Of a stretch of DNA of 44,892 nucleotides, positions 7,491 to 16,515 are shown one piece after another. Under the pieces are notes generated by a model. The model had not been told where the DNA came from, searched no databases, and worked only from the letters and a program-made list of their open reading frames with translations. Position 1 is the first letter of the stretch; each line of letters opens with the position of its first letter. This DNA comes from DATLWN01 sp964492895 (GTDB lineage Bacteria; Pseudomonadota; Zetaproteobacteria; Mariprofundales; Mariprofundaceae): the NCBI GenBank assembly GCA_964492895.1, contig CAZBLR010000014.1:1-44892 (forward strand), read 5' to 3'. A program made the position numbers and the translations under genes.

Positions 7491-8471
7491 TCAGGCGCGG
7501 CTGCAGACGACGCGCGCCGCCTCGACGATCTCGGCCACGCTCGGCAGGGCCATGCGTTCCAGGTTCGCGGCATAGGGCATCGGCACTTCCTTGCCGCTCA
7601 CGCGTGCCACCGGCGCGTCCAGGTCGTCGAACCCGCGCTCCATGATGCGCGCGGAGACCTCGGCCCCGATGCCGGCGAAGCGCCAGCCTTCCTCGATCAT
7701 CACGGCACGGTTGGTCTTGGCGATCGAGGCCAGCACCGTCGCCTCGTCCAGCGGCTTGATGGTGCGCAGGTCGATGACCTCGGCGTCGATGCCCTGCTTG
7801 GCCAGCTCCGCGGCCGCCTCCAGCGCGAAGTTGGCCATGCGCGAGTAGCTGACCAGCGTCACGTCCTTGCCGGCGCGCCTGACGTCGGCCTTGCCCAGCG
7901 GGATCACGTACTCGCCGTCCGGCACCTCGCCGATATCGCCGTAGCAGATCTCGTTCTCGATGAAGATCACCGGATCGTTGTCGCGGATCGCCGCCTTCAA
8001 CAGGCCCTTGGCATCGGCCGGGTTCGACGGCATCGCCAGCTTCAGCCCCGGCACGTTGGCCATCCAGTTCTCCAGGCACTGCGAATGCTGCGCGGCCACG
8101 CGCGCCGCGGCACCGCCGGCGCCGCGGAACACGATCGGCACCGGGTACATGCCGCCGGACATGTACAGCATCTTGGCTGCGGCGTTGACGATCTGGTCCA
8201 TGGCCAGGATGGCGAAGTTCCAGGTCATGAACTCGATGACCGGGCGCAGGCCGGCCATGGCGGCCCCGACGCCCAGGCCGGCGAAGCCGAGCTCGGTGAT
8301 CGGCGTATCGATGACGCGCTTCGGGCCGAACCGCTCCAGCATGCCCTGGCTGACCTTGTAGGCGCCGTTGTACTCGGCGACCTCCTCGCCCATCAGGAAC
8401 ACGCGCTCGTCGCGCTGCATCTCCTCGCTCATGGCCTGGTTCAGGGCCTCACGGAAAGTGATCTTCGACAT
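7491..8471 (-). CDS. pdhB: pyruvate dehydrogenase E1 component, beta subunit
   Basis: A 326-residue beta subunit of the alpha2beta2 thiamine-diphosphate-dependent E1. It carries the family motifs ITFREALNQAMSEEM, the pyrimidine-domain glutamate region LMGEEVAEYNGAYKVS, TPITELGFAGLGVGAAMAGL and, in the C-terminal transketolase domain, IDLRTIKPLD. The frame is open far upstream through pdhA. The ATG at 8471 is chosen because it overlaps the pdhA stop by one base (TGATG) and gives the usual MSKITFREA start. It works with pdhA to decarboxylate pyruvate and acetylate the E2 lipoyl group. The heterodimeric E1 differs from the single-chain AceE usual in enteric gammaproteobacteria. Confidence 0.96.
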   Translation of the reverse strand: MSKITFREALNQAMSEEMQRDERVFLMGEEVAEYNGAYKVSQGMLERFGPKRVIDTPITELGFAGLGVGAAMAGLRPVIEFMTWNFAILAMDQIVNAAAKMLYMSGGMYPVPIVFRGAGGAAARVAAQHSQCLENWMANVPGLKLAMPSNPADAKGLLKAAIRDNDPVIFIENEICYGDIGEVPDGEYVIPLGKADVRRAGKDVTLVSYSRMANFALEAAAELAKQGIDAEVIDLRTIKPLDEATVLASIAKTNRAVMIEEGWRFAGIGAEVSARIMERGFDDLDAPVARVSGKEVPMPYAANLERMALPSVAEIVEAARVVCSRA

Positions 8472-9523
8472 CAGCCAACCCTTCCTGGATACGGATAGGC
8501 CCCTTCGATGGGATCCATGTAGATATCGGTGTACAGCTCGCCGGCATCCGGCTCCGGCATGGCCTCGGCCGCCGCGGCGATGGCGCTGACGTCCTTCTTG
8601 ATGTCCTTGTCCTTCTGCTTGAAGGACTCCTCGGTCGCCAGCCCGGCCTCGATCATGCGCCCCTGCAGGCGCGCGATCGGGTCGCGGCCGGTACGCCACT
8701 CCTCGACCTCCTCGCGCGTGCGGTAGGTGGCGGGATCGGACATCGAATGGCCGCGATAGCGGTAGGTCACGGCCTCGACGAGGATCGGACCCTCGCCGCT
8801 GCGCGCGTGCTCGATGGCCTCGGACATCTTGCGCTCGACCTCCAGCACGTCCATGCCGTCGATCTGCATGCCCGGGATCTTGAACGAGATGCCGCGCTTG
8901 AACAGGTGCGTCTCGGCCGAGGCGCGGCCCAGCGACGTCCCCATCGCGTACTGGTTGTTCTCGACGACGAACACGATCGGCAGCTTCCACAGCGCCGCCA
9001 TGTTGAACGACTCGTAGACCGCGCCCTGGTTGATGGCGCCGTCACCGAAGAAGCACAGCGTGACGCGGCCGTCCTGCCGGTACCAGGACGAGAAGCCGAA
9101 GCCCAGTCCGATCGGCACCTGCTCGCCGACGATGCCGTTGCCGCCGGCGAAATTGCGCGCCGCATCGAACATGTGCATCGAGCCGCCCTTGCCCTTGACG
9201 ATGCCGCCGGCACGGCCCAGCAGCTCGGCCATCACCGCCGTCGGATCGGAGCCGCGGGCCAGGATATGGCCGTGGTCGCGGTAGCCCGTCAGCATGTAGT
9301 CCTCGGGCTTGGACGCGTGGTGCACGCCGACCGGCACCGCCTCCTGGCCATTGCACAGGTGGCAGAAGCCGCCGATCTTCTTCAGGCCGTAGAGCTGGCC
9401 CGCCTTTTCCTCGAAACGGCGGATGAACAGCATCGAATCGTGCATCGCATGCAGGGTATCCGCACTGTAGAACCGGCCCTCATGCGTCAGGCCTTCGCCC
9501 TGCTTTTTCTGTTTGGCGGACAT
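8471..9523 (-). CDS. pdhA: pyruvate dehydrogenase E1 component, alpha subunit
   Basis: A 350-residue thiamine-diphosphate-binding alpha subunit. The ThDP/Mg motif GDGAINQG...VENN is plain, as are the channel-lining segment GGSMHMFDAARNFAGG and the phosphorylation-loop-like YRYRGHSMSDPATYR found in E1-alpha proteins. The N-terminal FIRRFEEKAGQLYG matches bacterial PdhA. It is the first gene of the operon pdhA-pdhB-aceF-lpdA, which transcribes away from the cNMP-binding protein gene at 9705. The ATG has a GGGGGAGA ribosome-binding site at normal spacing. The C terminus (GAYPYPGRVG) is complete. Confidence 0.96.
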   Translation of the reverse strand: MSAKQKKQGEGLTHEGRFYSADTLHAMHDSMLFIRRFEEKAGQLYGLKKIGGFCHLCNGQEAVPVGVHHASKPEDYMLTGYRDHGHILARGSDPTAVMAELLGRAGGIVKGKGGSMHMFDAARNFAGGNGIVGEQVPIGLGFGFSSWYRQDGRVTLCFFGDGAINQGAVYESFNMAALWKLPIVFVVENNQYAMGTSLGRASAETHLFKRGISFKIPGMQIDGMDVLEVERKMSEAIEHARSGEGPILVEAVTYRYRGHSMSDPATYRTREEVEEWRTGRDPIARLQGRMIEAGLATEESFKQKDKDIKKDVSAIAAAAEAMPEPDAGELYTDIYMDPIEGAYPYPGRVG

Positions 9524-9557
9524 GATCTCCCCCGAAAACCGTCAGTCGAGACCGCGA

Positions 9558-9586
9558 ATCATGCCCCAGGCACCCCCCGGCAGCAA
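9558..9586 (-). promoter_or_regulatory. possible sigma70-type promoter of the pdh operon
   Basis: On the minus strand TTGCTG (9586-9581), a 17-nt spacer and CATGAT (9563-9558) form a moderate -35/-10 match. It lies about 35-60 nt before the pdhA start. It is the best candidate in this spacer but is not strong. Confidence 0.35.
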
Positions 9587-9652
9587 CCGGATTACTTGCA
9601 CGGCAACTGTCGCTTCGGCTCCCCGAGCGCGACGCGCGTCACAGATTTGGGC

Positions 9653-9680
9653 TTGCGGGAAAGCTGGTGTAGGGTATCCA
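9653..9680 (+). promoter_or_regulatory. weak candidate promoter for the cNMP-binding gene
   Basis: TTGCGG (9653-9658), 16 nt, then TATCCA (9675-9680) lie about 25 nt before the start codon at 9705. The match to consensus is only partial. Confidence 0.25.
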
Positions 9681-9704
9681 ATCCGCCGACAAGGAGACCG
9701 CAGG

Positions 9705-10466
9705 ATGGCCCGGATGCTTCCCTTCAAGGAGGGTGATGTGTTGATCGCCGAGGGCGAGCAGGACACGGCTGCCTACCTGATCCGCAAGGGCTGGCTGCAG
9801 GTCCATCGCTCCCGCCCGGGTCGAGCCGTGTCGCTGATCCGCCTCGGCCCCGGGGACATCGTCGGCGAACTGGGCCTGGCCGGACGCGTGCCCCGGCGCA
9901 CCGCCACCGTCACGGCCCTGACCGACGGCGAGGTCGAGGTCATCGACCGCGGCACGCTGATCCGCCTCGTCAACGGCCCCGGCAACCGGCTGACGCCGCT
10001 GCTGGCCGCCCTGTTTTCCCGCCTGCAGTCCCTGCTGCTCGACAGCAGCACGGATGACGGCCTCGACGATACCATCGTCACGTTCGCCAAGCTGGAGGGC
10101 CTGACCGCGGCCTCGGCCCAGGCCCTGTGCAACCAGCCATGCACCGTGACCCGCCTGCCATGGGTGTTCGGCGCCCATGCCTCCCCGCAAAGCGTCACCG
10201 ACCTGTTCCGCGAGGAGGTGCCGCCCGACGTGATCCTTGCCGACGATTCCAAGCTGATCCGGCCCAACCACCTGGCGATCGAGTCGGCGGACAACGGCGG
10301 CCTGCAGCTGCATCTTTACCACTACGGCGACTACTGCGAGGTGGACGACGTGCGCGTCGCCTACGGCAAGACGCCGGCCGTGGTGCCGTTGGCGCCGGGC
10401 GAGCATACCCTGGTCTTCGGCCTGCCGGCCGATCCCTACCGCTTCCAGCTGCGCGTGATGGTGTGA
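9705..10466 (+). CDS. cyclic-nucleotide-binding-domain protein, no visible HTH
   Basis: A 253-residue protein. Residues about 1-105 form a CRP-type cNMP-binding beta-roll (FKEGDVLIAEGEQDTAAYLI, LGPGDIVGELGLAG, RTATVTALTDGEVEVID). The phosphate-binding-cassette region GELGLAGRVPRRTATV resembles but does not clearly match a cAMP-binding consensus. After a helix (about 110-135) the C-terminal ~120 residues are not a winged-helix DNA-binding domain. They contain hydrophobic, beta-rich segments (GGLQLHLYHYGDYCEVDDVRVAYG, TLVFGLPADPYRFQLRVMV) that I do not recognise. The ATG at 9705 is chosen for its AAGGAG ribosome-binding site at 9691-9696; an upstream in-frame extension has no such signal. It is likely a ligand-sensing or scaffolding protein rather than a transcription factor, and lies 36 nt before a deformylase gene. 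Confidence 0.8.
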   Translation: MARMLPFKEGDVLIAEGEQDTAAYLIRKGWLQVHRSRPGRAVSLIRLGPGDIVGELGLAGRVPRRTATVTALTDGEVEVIDRGTLIRLVNGPGNRLTPLLAALFSRLQSLLLDSSTDDGLDDTIVTFAKLEGLTAASAQALCNQPCTVTRLPWVFGAHASPQSVTDLFREEVPPDVILADDSKLIRPNHLAIESADNGGLQLHLYHYGDYCEVDDVRVAYGKTPAVVPLAPGEHTLVFGLPADPYRFQLRVMV

Positions 10467-10502
10467 GCCGGACTCGCGCCGGGCGCTGAGCAGGGGCAGG
10501 GC

Positions 10503-11045
10503 ATGGCGGTCAGGCCGATCCTGCGCATGGGCGATGCGCGCCTGCTGCAACGCTCGGACGAGGTTTCCCGCTTTGGCACCTCCGAGCTGCGGGCGCTGAT
10601 CGCCGACCTTCGCGAGACCATGGCCGCCGCATCCGGGGCGGGCTTGGCCGCGCCGCAGATCGGCGTGCACCAGCGGGTGGTGATCTTCGGCAGCAGGAAC
10701 AACCCCCGATATCCCGATGCCGAACCGGTACCGGACACCGTGCTCGTGAACCCCGTCATTACGCCGCTGTCGGATGAGATGGACGCGGACTGGGAAGGCT
10801 GTCTGAGCCTGCCGGGGCTGCGTGGCCTGGTGCCGCGTTTCAGGCAGGTGCGTTACCAAGGCTTCGACGCCCGGGGCCGTGCGATCGACCGCAGCGTGGA
10901 GGGCTTCCATGCCCGTGTCGTGCAGCACGAATGCGACCATCTCGACGGCATCCTGTATCCGATGCGCATGGACGACATGAGCCGCTTCGGCTTCGTGGAC
11001 ACCCTGTTCCCGGAACTTGCCGGTCTCGAGCCGGCCGGAGACTAG
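10503..11045 (+). CDS. def: peptide deformylase
   Basis: A 180-residue metal-dependent enzyme that removes the N-formyl group from nascent proteins. All three family motifs are present: AGLAAPQIG, EGCLSLPG (metal-ligand Cys) and QHECDHLDG (two ligand His and catalytic Glu). The length is normal. It is not next to fmt, the usual partner, so this may be a second deformylase copy in the genome; that is an inference. It ends with a TAG that overlaps the stop of the convergent SdpI-like gene inside the palindrome CTAG (11042-11045). Confidence 0.95.
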   Translation: MAVRPILRMGDARLLQRSDEVSRFGTSELRALIADLRETMAAASGAGLAAPQIGVHQRVVIFGSRNNPRYPDAEPVPDTVLVNPVITPLSDEMDADWEGCLSLPGLRGLVPRFRQVRYQGFDARGRAIDRSVEGFHARVVQHECDHLDGILYPMRMDDMSRFGFVDTLFPELAGLEPAGD

Positions 11046-11383
11046 GGCCCGGGCAGGCGCCGGGCATAGGCCCGGATGCGCGCCACGACGGGCACCAGCG
11101 CCAGCAGGGGGAGCAGCAGGTAGGCCGGGGCCCACAGGCTCGTCGGTGCTGGTGCGATGCCGTTGCCCAGATAGGCGAAGGCGATCAGGAACAGGCCGAA
11201 GGCGAGAAACATCCTGCCGCCATAGGCGTTGATCTCGTACCAGTGGCGCCTGGACGCAAACGCCTCGGGCAGGCGGATGCCGTACCACCGGTTCATCGGT
11301 ACCAGACGCAACGTCAGCGGCAGGGAGACGAGCACGGTCGCCAGGCCGATGCCGGCCTGGACATCGGGGATGGGGACGATCAC
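11042..11383 (-). CDS. SdpI-like small membrane protein
   Basis: A 113-residue protein with an SdpI-family core, RLVPMNRWYGIRLPEAF...WYEINAYGGRMF, the conserved YG(I/V)R-P and W---N motifs. These are flanked by three hydrophobic segments (about residues 10-25, 65-82, 92-108). The frame is open upstream to 11521, but the GTG at 11383 is preferred. It has GGAGGGG about 5 nt upstream and yields a protein starting at the first helix. SdpI of Bacillus is an immunity/signalling protein for a killing toxin; short proteobacterial relatives have unknown roles. It lies 43 nt downstream of the cupin gene on the same strand. Confidence 0.75.
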   Translation of the reverse strand: MIVPIPDVQAGIGLATVLVSLPLTLRLVPMNRWYGIRLPEAFASRRHWYEINAYGGRMFLAFGLFLIAFAYLGNGIAPAPTSLWAPAYLLLPLLALVPVVARIRAYARRLPGP

Positions 11384-11426
11384 CGGACCCCTCCATCCAA
11401 GCGGGGACGCGGAAAGCCGAGCCCTG

Positions 11427-11945
11427 TCATTCGCCCTCCCAGTAGTCGAGGCACTGATCCTCGCGGCCGACGAAACGGAATGTCCGCGGCCGGTCGTCGG
11501 CATCCGGGGAGAGCTCGGCAAGTACGCCGAACTTGCCGGAGTCAGGATATTCGGCGATCTCGGGATACATCCGGGTGCTCACCGCCAGATAGCGCAGCTC
11601 CACGGCACCGGTATTGACGATCTGGTGGGCCGTTTCCCGGCCTCCGGCCGGGCAGGCGATGATGTCGCCGGTGCGGATGGGATAGGTGGCATCGCCAATG
11701 CGGACCTCACCGCTGCCCTCAAGCACGAAGAACATCTCCTCGTTCACGAGATGGTTGTGGAACGGGAATGCCCGCTTGCCCGGGGGCACGGCCGTGATGT
11801 TATAGCCCAGCTTCAGGGCGCCGACACGCGGCGCGACGGGGCCCATCCCCGCCTCAAACCGCTCGGCGGCCGGGCCGGTAGGTGAAAGGGCGGCCGGACG
11901 AGGCTGCAATTCGATATCCGAGATATTGATGACGGGTCTTGTCAT
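11427..11945 (-). CDS. cupin-domain protein
   Basis: A 172-residue cupin. The metal-binding first motif is visible as PFHNHLVNEEMFFVLEGSGEV (His, His, Glu) and the second as GDIIACPAGGRETAHQIVNTG. The C-terminal region (EIAEYPDSGKFGVL...FVGREDQCLDYWEGE) matches a widespread group of proteobacterial cupins of unknown substrate. The N-terminal MTRPVINISDIELQPRP is typical for that group. The start ATG at 11945 has a weak GGAGG-like sequence upstream. It probably forms a two-gene unit with the SdpI-like gene downstream and diverges from yciH. Confidence 0.88.
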   Translation of the reverse strand: MTRPVINISDIELQPRPAALSPTGPAAERFEAGMGPVAPRVGALKLGYNITAVPPGKRAFPFHNHLVNEEMFFVLEGSGEVRIGDATYPIRTGDIIACPAGGRETAHQIVNTGAVELRYLAVSTRMYPEIAEYPDSGKFGVLAELSPDADDRPRTFRFVGREDQCLDYWEGE

Positions 11946-12022
11946 GGCGCGCCTCCTGTCTTCCGTCCCCGCCAGTATAGTCCGGGCTTGCGGGGACGCA
12001 TCCAGGCGTGATACTTCCGGCC

Positions 12023-12385
12023 ATGAGAGACGATCGCAGACTGGTCTACTCCACCGAGCACGGCAGCCTCGCCAAGCCGGCGCAGGGCAGGGACAACAAG
12101 AAGTCCAGACCCGCCACGCCGGCTCCGGCCATCAAGAATCCGGCCAAGCAGGGCGTGCGCATCCGTCGCGAGAGCAAGGGCCGCGGCGGCAAGAACGTCT
12201 GCGTCATCGAGGGCCTGGGCCTGCCGGACGTCGGGCTGAAGGCACTGCTGAAGCGCCTGAAGGCCCAGCTCGGTACCGGCGGTGCCGTCAAGGACGGGTG
12301 CCTGGAGATCCAGGGCGATCATCGTGAAAAGCTGCTGGCACTGCTCGAAAAGGAAGGCCACCGGGCGAAACTGGCCGGCGGCTGA
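12023..12385 (+). CDS. yciH: SUI1/eIF1-family translation factor (YciH-like)
   Basis: A 120-residue protein of the SUI1 fold, related to eukaryotic eIF1 and to E. coli YciH, which can influence initiation fidelity. The basic N-terminal half (KPAQGRDNKKSRPATPAP...GVRIRRESKGRGGKNV) precedes the conserved core CVIEGLGL...LKALLKRLKAQLGTGGAVKDGCLEIQGDH and the C-terminal KLLALLEKEGHRAKLAGG. The GTG at 12008 is possible, but the ATG at 12023 gives the usual start MRDDRRLVYSTEHG. It lies directly upstream of the groESL regulatory region. Confidence 0.93.
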   Translation: MRDDRRLVYSTEHGSLAKPAQGRDNKKSRPATPAPAIKNPAKQGVRIRRESKGRGGKNVCVIEGLGLPDVGLKALLKRLKAQLGTGGAVKDGCLEIQGDHREKLLALLEKEGHRAKLAGG

Positions 12386-12427
12386 GCCGCCGGCGTCATA
12401 TCCCTGCCATCGCCGATGGCGCATGCT

Positions 12428-12454
12428 TTAGCACCCCCGATCGGGGAGTGCCAA
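12428..12454 (+). promoter_or_regulatory. CIRCE-like HrcA operator, upstream copy
   Basis: TTAGCACCC-N9-GAGTGCCAA (12428-12454) matches the CIRCE consensus TTAGCACTC-N9-GAGTGCTAA at 16 of 18 arm positions with exact spacing. CIRCE is the binding site of the heat-shock repressor HrcA. Confidence 0.85.
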
Positions 12455-12461
12455 AAAAGGG

Positions 12462-12490
12462 TTGACAGCCGTGCCGCCGCCGACACCATT
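12462..12490 (+). promoter_or_regulatory. groESL promoter region, -35 TTGACA
   Basis: A consensus -35 TTGACA lies at 12462-12467. The position 17 nt further (12485-12490, ACCATT) is a poor -10 and runs into the second CIRCE element. The promoter is therefore inferred mainly from the -35 and from its place between the two operators. Confidence 0.5.
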
Positions 12491-12515
12491 GGCACTCCTC
12501 CGCGCCGAGTGCTAA
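12489..12515 (+). promoter_or_regulatory. CIRCE-like HrcA operator, downstream copy
   Basis: TTGGCACTC-N9-GAGTGCTAA (12489-12515) matches CIRCE at 17 of 18 arm positions with exact spacing. It begins 61 nt after the start of the first copy, about six helical turns, so two repressor dimers could sit on the same DNA face. Confidence 0.88.
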
Positions 12516-12600
12516 GCCAGGCCCGGGTGACGGGAGGGGGTTGAACGGGAACGTCCGGCACCCCATACACATCTGAACCTAAAACAAAGGAGAGAGAACG

Positions 12601-12897
12601 ATGACAACGAACGTTCGTCCATTGCACGACCGCGTGATTGTCCGCCGTCTGGACGAGGAAGAGAAGTCCGCCGGTGGCATCATCATCCCCGATACGGCGA
12701 AGGAAAAGCCCATCCAGGGCGAGGTCATCGCCGTCGGCAAGGGCAAGATCCTCGATAACGGCGAAGTGCGTTCGCTGGACGTGAAGAAAGGCGACCGCGT
12801 CATTTTCTCGAAGTATGCCGGCACCGAGATCAAGCTCGATGGCCACGAATACCTGATGATGCGCGAGGACGACATCCTCGGCGTCGTCGAATCCTGA
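12601..12897 (+). CDS. groES: co-chaperonin GroES
   Basis: A 98-residue heptameric lid of the GroEL folding chamber. It starts with the family hallmark VRPLHDRVIVRRLDEEEKSAGGI, which includes the mobile loop that docks on GroEL (EKSAGGIIIPDTAKEKP). It ends with LMMREDDILGVVE. An AAAGGAGAGAG ribosome-binding site precedes the ATG. Expression is predicted to be repressed by HrcA through the two CIRCE-like operators upstream. It is followed 30 nt later by groEL. Confidence 0.99.
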   Translation: MTTNVRPLHDRVIVRRLDEEEKSAGGIIIPDTAKEKPIQGEVIAVGKGKILDNGEVRSLDVKKGDRVIFSKYAGTEIKLDGHEYLMMREDDILGVVES

Positions 12898-12927
12898 TCC
12901 CAGAACCCATAAAGGAGACAAGCAACC

Positions 12928-14565
<1,638 letters not shown>

Positions 14566-14590
14566 GTACCATCCATCCGTGGATGATCGG

Positions 14591-14618
14591 AAAGGGCGGC
14601 CTTCGGGCCGCCCTTTTT
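14591..14618 (+). terminator. Rho-independent terminator of groESL
   Basis: AAAGGGCGGCC (14591-14601), tetraloop TTCG, then GGCCGCCCTTT (14606-14616) with further T residues. This is a perfect 11-bp stem with a very stable UUCG loop. Confidence 0.95.
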
Positions 14619-14797
14619 CGTGGCGTCTCTGCAATTCTTCGAGTTCGACCCTGGCCAGCGCAGGACATGCGGACAACCGGGACACCACCATACTCACGCA
14701 CCAAAAACGCTTTCACCCGAATCGAACTCAGCTAATCTCATACTCGGCGATTTACTTTCTCTCCTTGGGACGCAACCTGATCATGGTTTGAAGGAGA

Positions 14798-16399
14798 ATG
14801 CCTATCCGCTTCTCAAGCTCACATAAGCTCCTGTTACTTCTTCTGCTTTTCATTCCGGCAGAACCCGTGTTTGCATCAGAACCGACCCCGATGGCTGCTG
14901 AGTCAGCCCTGGAGGGGGGAAGACATCAGGTATCGCTTGAACCCCGGGACTTAAGCACTGCAAACGGCCTGCTCATGCTGGATTATGAAGTGATCCCGGT
15001 TCCTGGAAACCAGTCTCTGGATCTGCTTGGCTTTCACTACCTTCATCAACTGAATCGCTGGCTTTACCTGGGCCTCGGACTTCATGGGCCGATGGTTTAC
15101 GGCAATTACGGCGGCTTCATGGCTGTTGACGCGACGATCCATGCCCAACAGCGGCTGTTTGGGCACACGTTTATCGATGCCGGCGCCTCTGTCGGCGGTG
15201 GCGGTGGCGGCTCCAGCATACAACAGAGCAAAGAACTGTCCGGCAGGGGCGGGTTCATCAAAAGCTACGTCGGGCTCGGTTACGATTTCCCTGGCTTCTC
15301 GGCAGGGCTGAATTACACGCACTTCCGATTCATGAACTCGCTCATCCATCATTCCCAGCTCGACGTCTTCGTGCAAAAGGCGGTTTCATTCCCCATCGGT
15401 CCGTATGCATATTCCGGTCATCAGGTGGCGTCCGATGGCGCCTTTCCCGAAGCCGGAGAGAACATTCTCACAACCGAATTCAACAATATTTTTCAGATAA
15501 ACCCAAAAGGGTCGAACAAGAAGACCATCCATACCCTATCGCTGCAGTTTTCACACTTCATGACCGGTAGCCACTACCTGTTTGTCGACGTGGACGTCGG
15601 TTACAAAGGCCTTCCTTTATATAATCAGGCCCTGGCCGGTATCGGGTACAGGCTTTCCGTATCGCCCCGCGTCAATGCCTATGGCCAAATCGGTATCGGC
15701 TCCGGGGGATATACGCCTCCGGTCATCGATACCGCTTCCGGGCTGCTCGTTTATCCGAAACTCTCTGTGGAATACCTATGGAATCGAAGCCTCGGACTCT
15801 CTCTGTCTGGCGGCTATCTGTTTGCTCCCAGGGGCACATCGAAAAATTTCACCCTGGGTGCAGCCGTGAACTACCACCTGTCTGCCGAAGGAAACGAACC
15901 CGTTGCATCCGGCAACGCAAGGGGGCTCTTATACCGGGGATTCCGCGTCCATGTGTTCCAGCAAACAGAATTCGATGTCCGGTTCGGGAACATCAAGCAT
16001 GGCAATATCGGTTTGTTATCAACCCAGTTTGACTATCTCGTCAACGATCACTGGTATGTGCCGACTCAGGTCAGCGTCGCATACGGCAAGGTTTTGGGCT
16101 TTGCCGGGTATGGAGAAGTCCTGACCGGACTGGGAGTTCAGAGCCGGTTCTCCGAAGCAAGTCGCTTTCAGAACTTTTTCCAAATATTGGTCGGCGTGGA
16201 CACCCATGGCATCCTGTTGAAACCCGTCATCGGTTCCGATTACAGCCTCAGCGATCACCTTGCGCTCTATGGTCAATTGGGCAAAACGGTTTCCCTCGAC
16301 AGGCTGCATCTGTATCCCCACAACCTGCGATTAAGCTCCTACTCCATCGGTGTTGGCTTGACCTATCGCTTCTCGTTGCCGAACAGCCTCGTCCATTGA
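14798..16399 (+). CDS. predicted outer membrane beta-barrel protein, unknown
   Basis: A 533-residue exported protein that I do not recognise. It has a signal peptide of about 28 residues (positive MPIRFSSSHK, then LLLLLLLFIP and cleavage near VFAS). The mature chain has repeated amphipathic strands with Tyr/Phe/Gly-rich turns, two similar halves suggestive of repeated strand-pair architecture (WYVPTQVSVAYGKVLG, YPKLSVEYLWNRSLGLSLSG) and a C-terminal GVGLTYRFSL. No enzyme motifs are seen. Base composition and codon use are clearly more AT-rich than in the flanking genes, suggesting acquisition or relaxed codon selection. The AAGGAG motif lies only one base before the ATG and an in-frame TGA (14789-14791) blocks an earlier start, so initiation is unusual. 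A barrel or transport role is only an inference. Confidence 0.6.
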   Translation: MPIRFSSSHKLLLLLLLFIPAEPVFASEPTPMAAESALEGGRHQVSLEPRDLSTANGLLMLDYEVIPVPGNQSLDLLGFHYLHQLNRWLYLGLGLHGPMVYGNYGGFMAVDATIHAQQRLFGHTFIDAGASVGGGGGGSSIQQSKELSGRGGFIKSYVGLGYDFPGFSAGLNYTHFRFMNSLIHHSQLDVFVQKAVSFPIGPYAYSGHQVASDGAFPEAGENILTTEFNNIFQINPKGSNKKTIHTLSLQFSHFMTGSHYLFVDVDVGYKGLPLYNQALAGIGYRLSVSPRVNAYGQIGIGSGGYTPPVIDTASGLLVYPKLSVEYLWNRSLGLSLSGGYLFAPRGTSKNFTLGAAVNYHLSAEGNEPVASGNARGLLYRGFRVHVFQQTEFDVRFGNIKHGNIGLLSTQFDYLVNDHWYVPTQVSVAYGKVLGFAGYGEVLTGLGVQSRFSEASRFQNFFQILVGVDTHGILLKPVIGSDYSLSDHLALYGQLGKTVSLDRLHLYPHNLRLSSYSIGVGLTYRFSLPNSLVH

Positions 16400-16466
16400 G
16401 CAGACCAGGAGAGGAGCCTCCTTATTGATCGGACTTGTGTGGCTCATCGCGTGGCCGATATCACCG

Positions 16467-16497
16467 GCGCCACCCCCAAGCATCATGGGGGCGGCGC
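16467..16497. terminator. hairpin between convergent genes, possible bidirectional terminator
   Basis: GCGCC-A-CCCCCA (16467-16478), loop AGCATCA, TGGGGG-C-GGCGC (16486-16497) forms an 11-bp stem with one mismatch. It lies between the ends of the barrel gene and sppA. There is no T-run on either side, so termination is only inferred from position. Confidence 0.4.
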
Positions 16498-16515
16498 TTC
16501 GGTGGGCCGTCGGCG

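Noticed and set aside
5961..8498. 845-codon plus-strand open frame opposite aceF and pdhB
   Set aside because: It is a shadow of two well-supported genes with a low-complexity composition.
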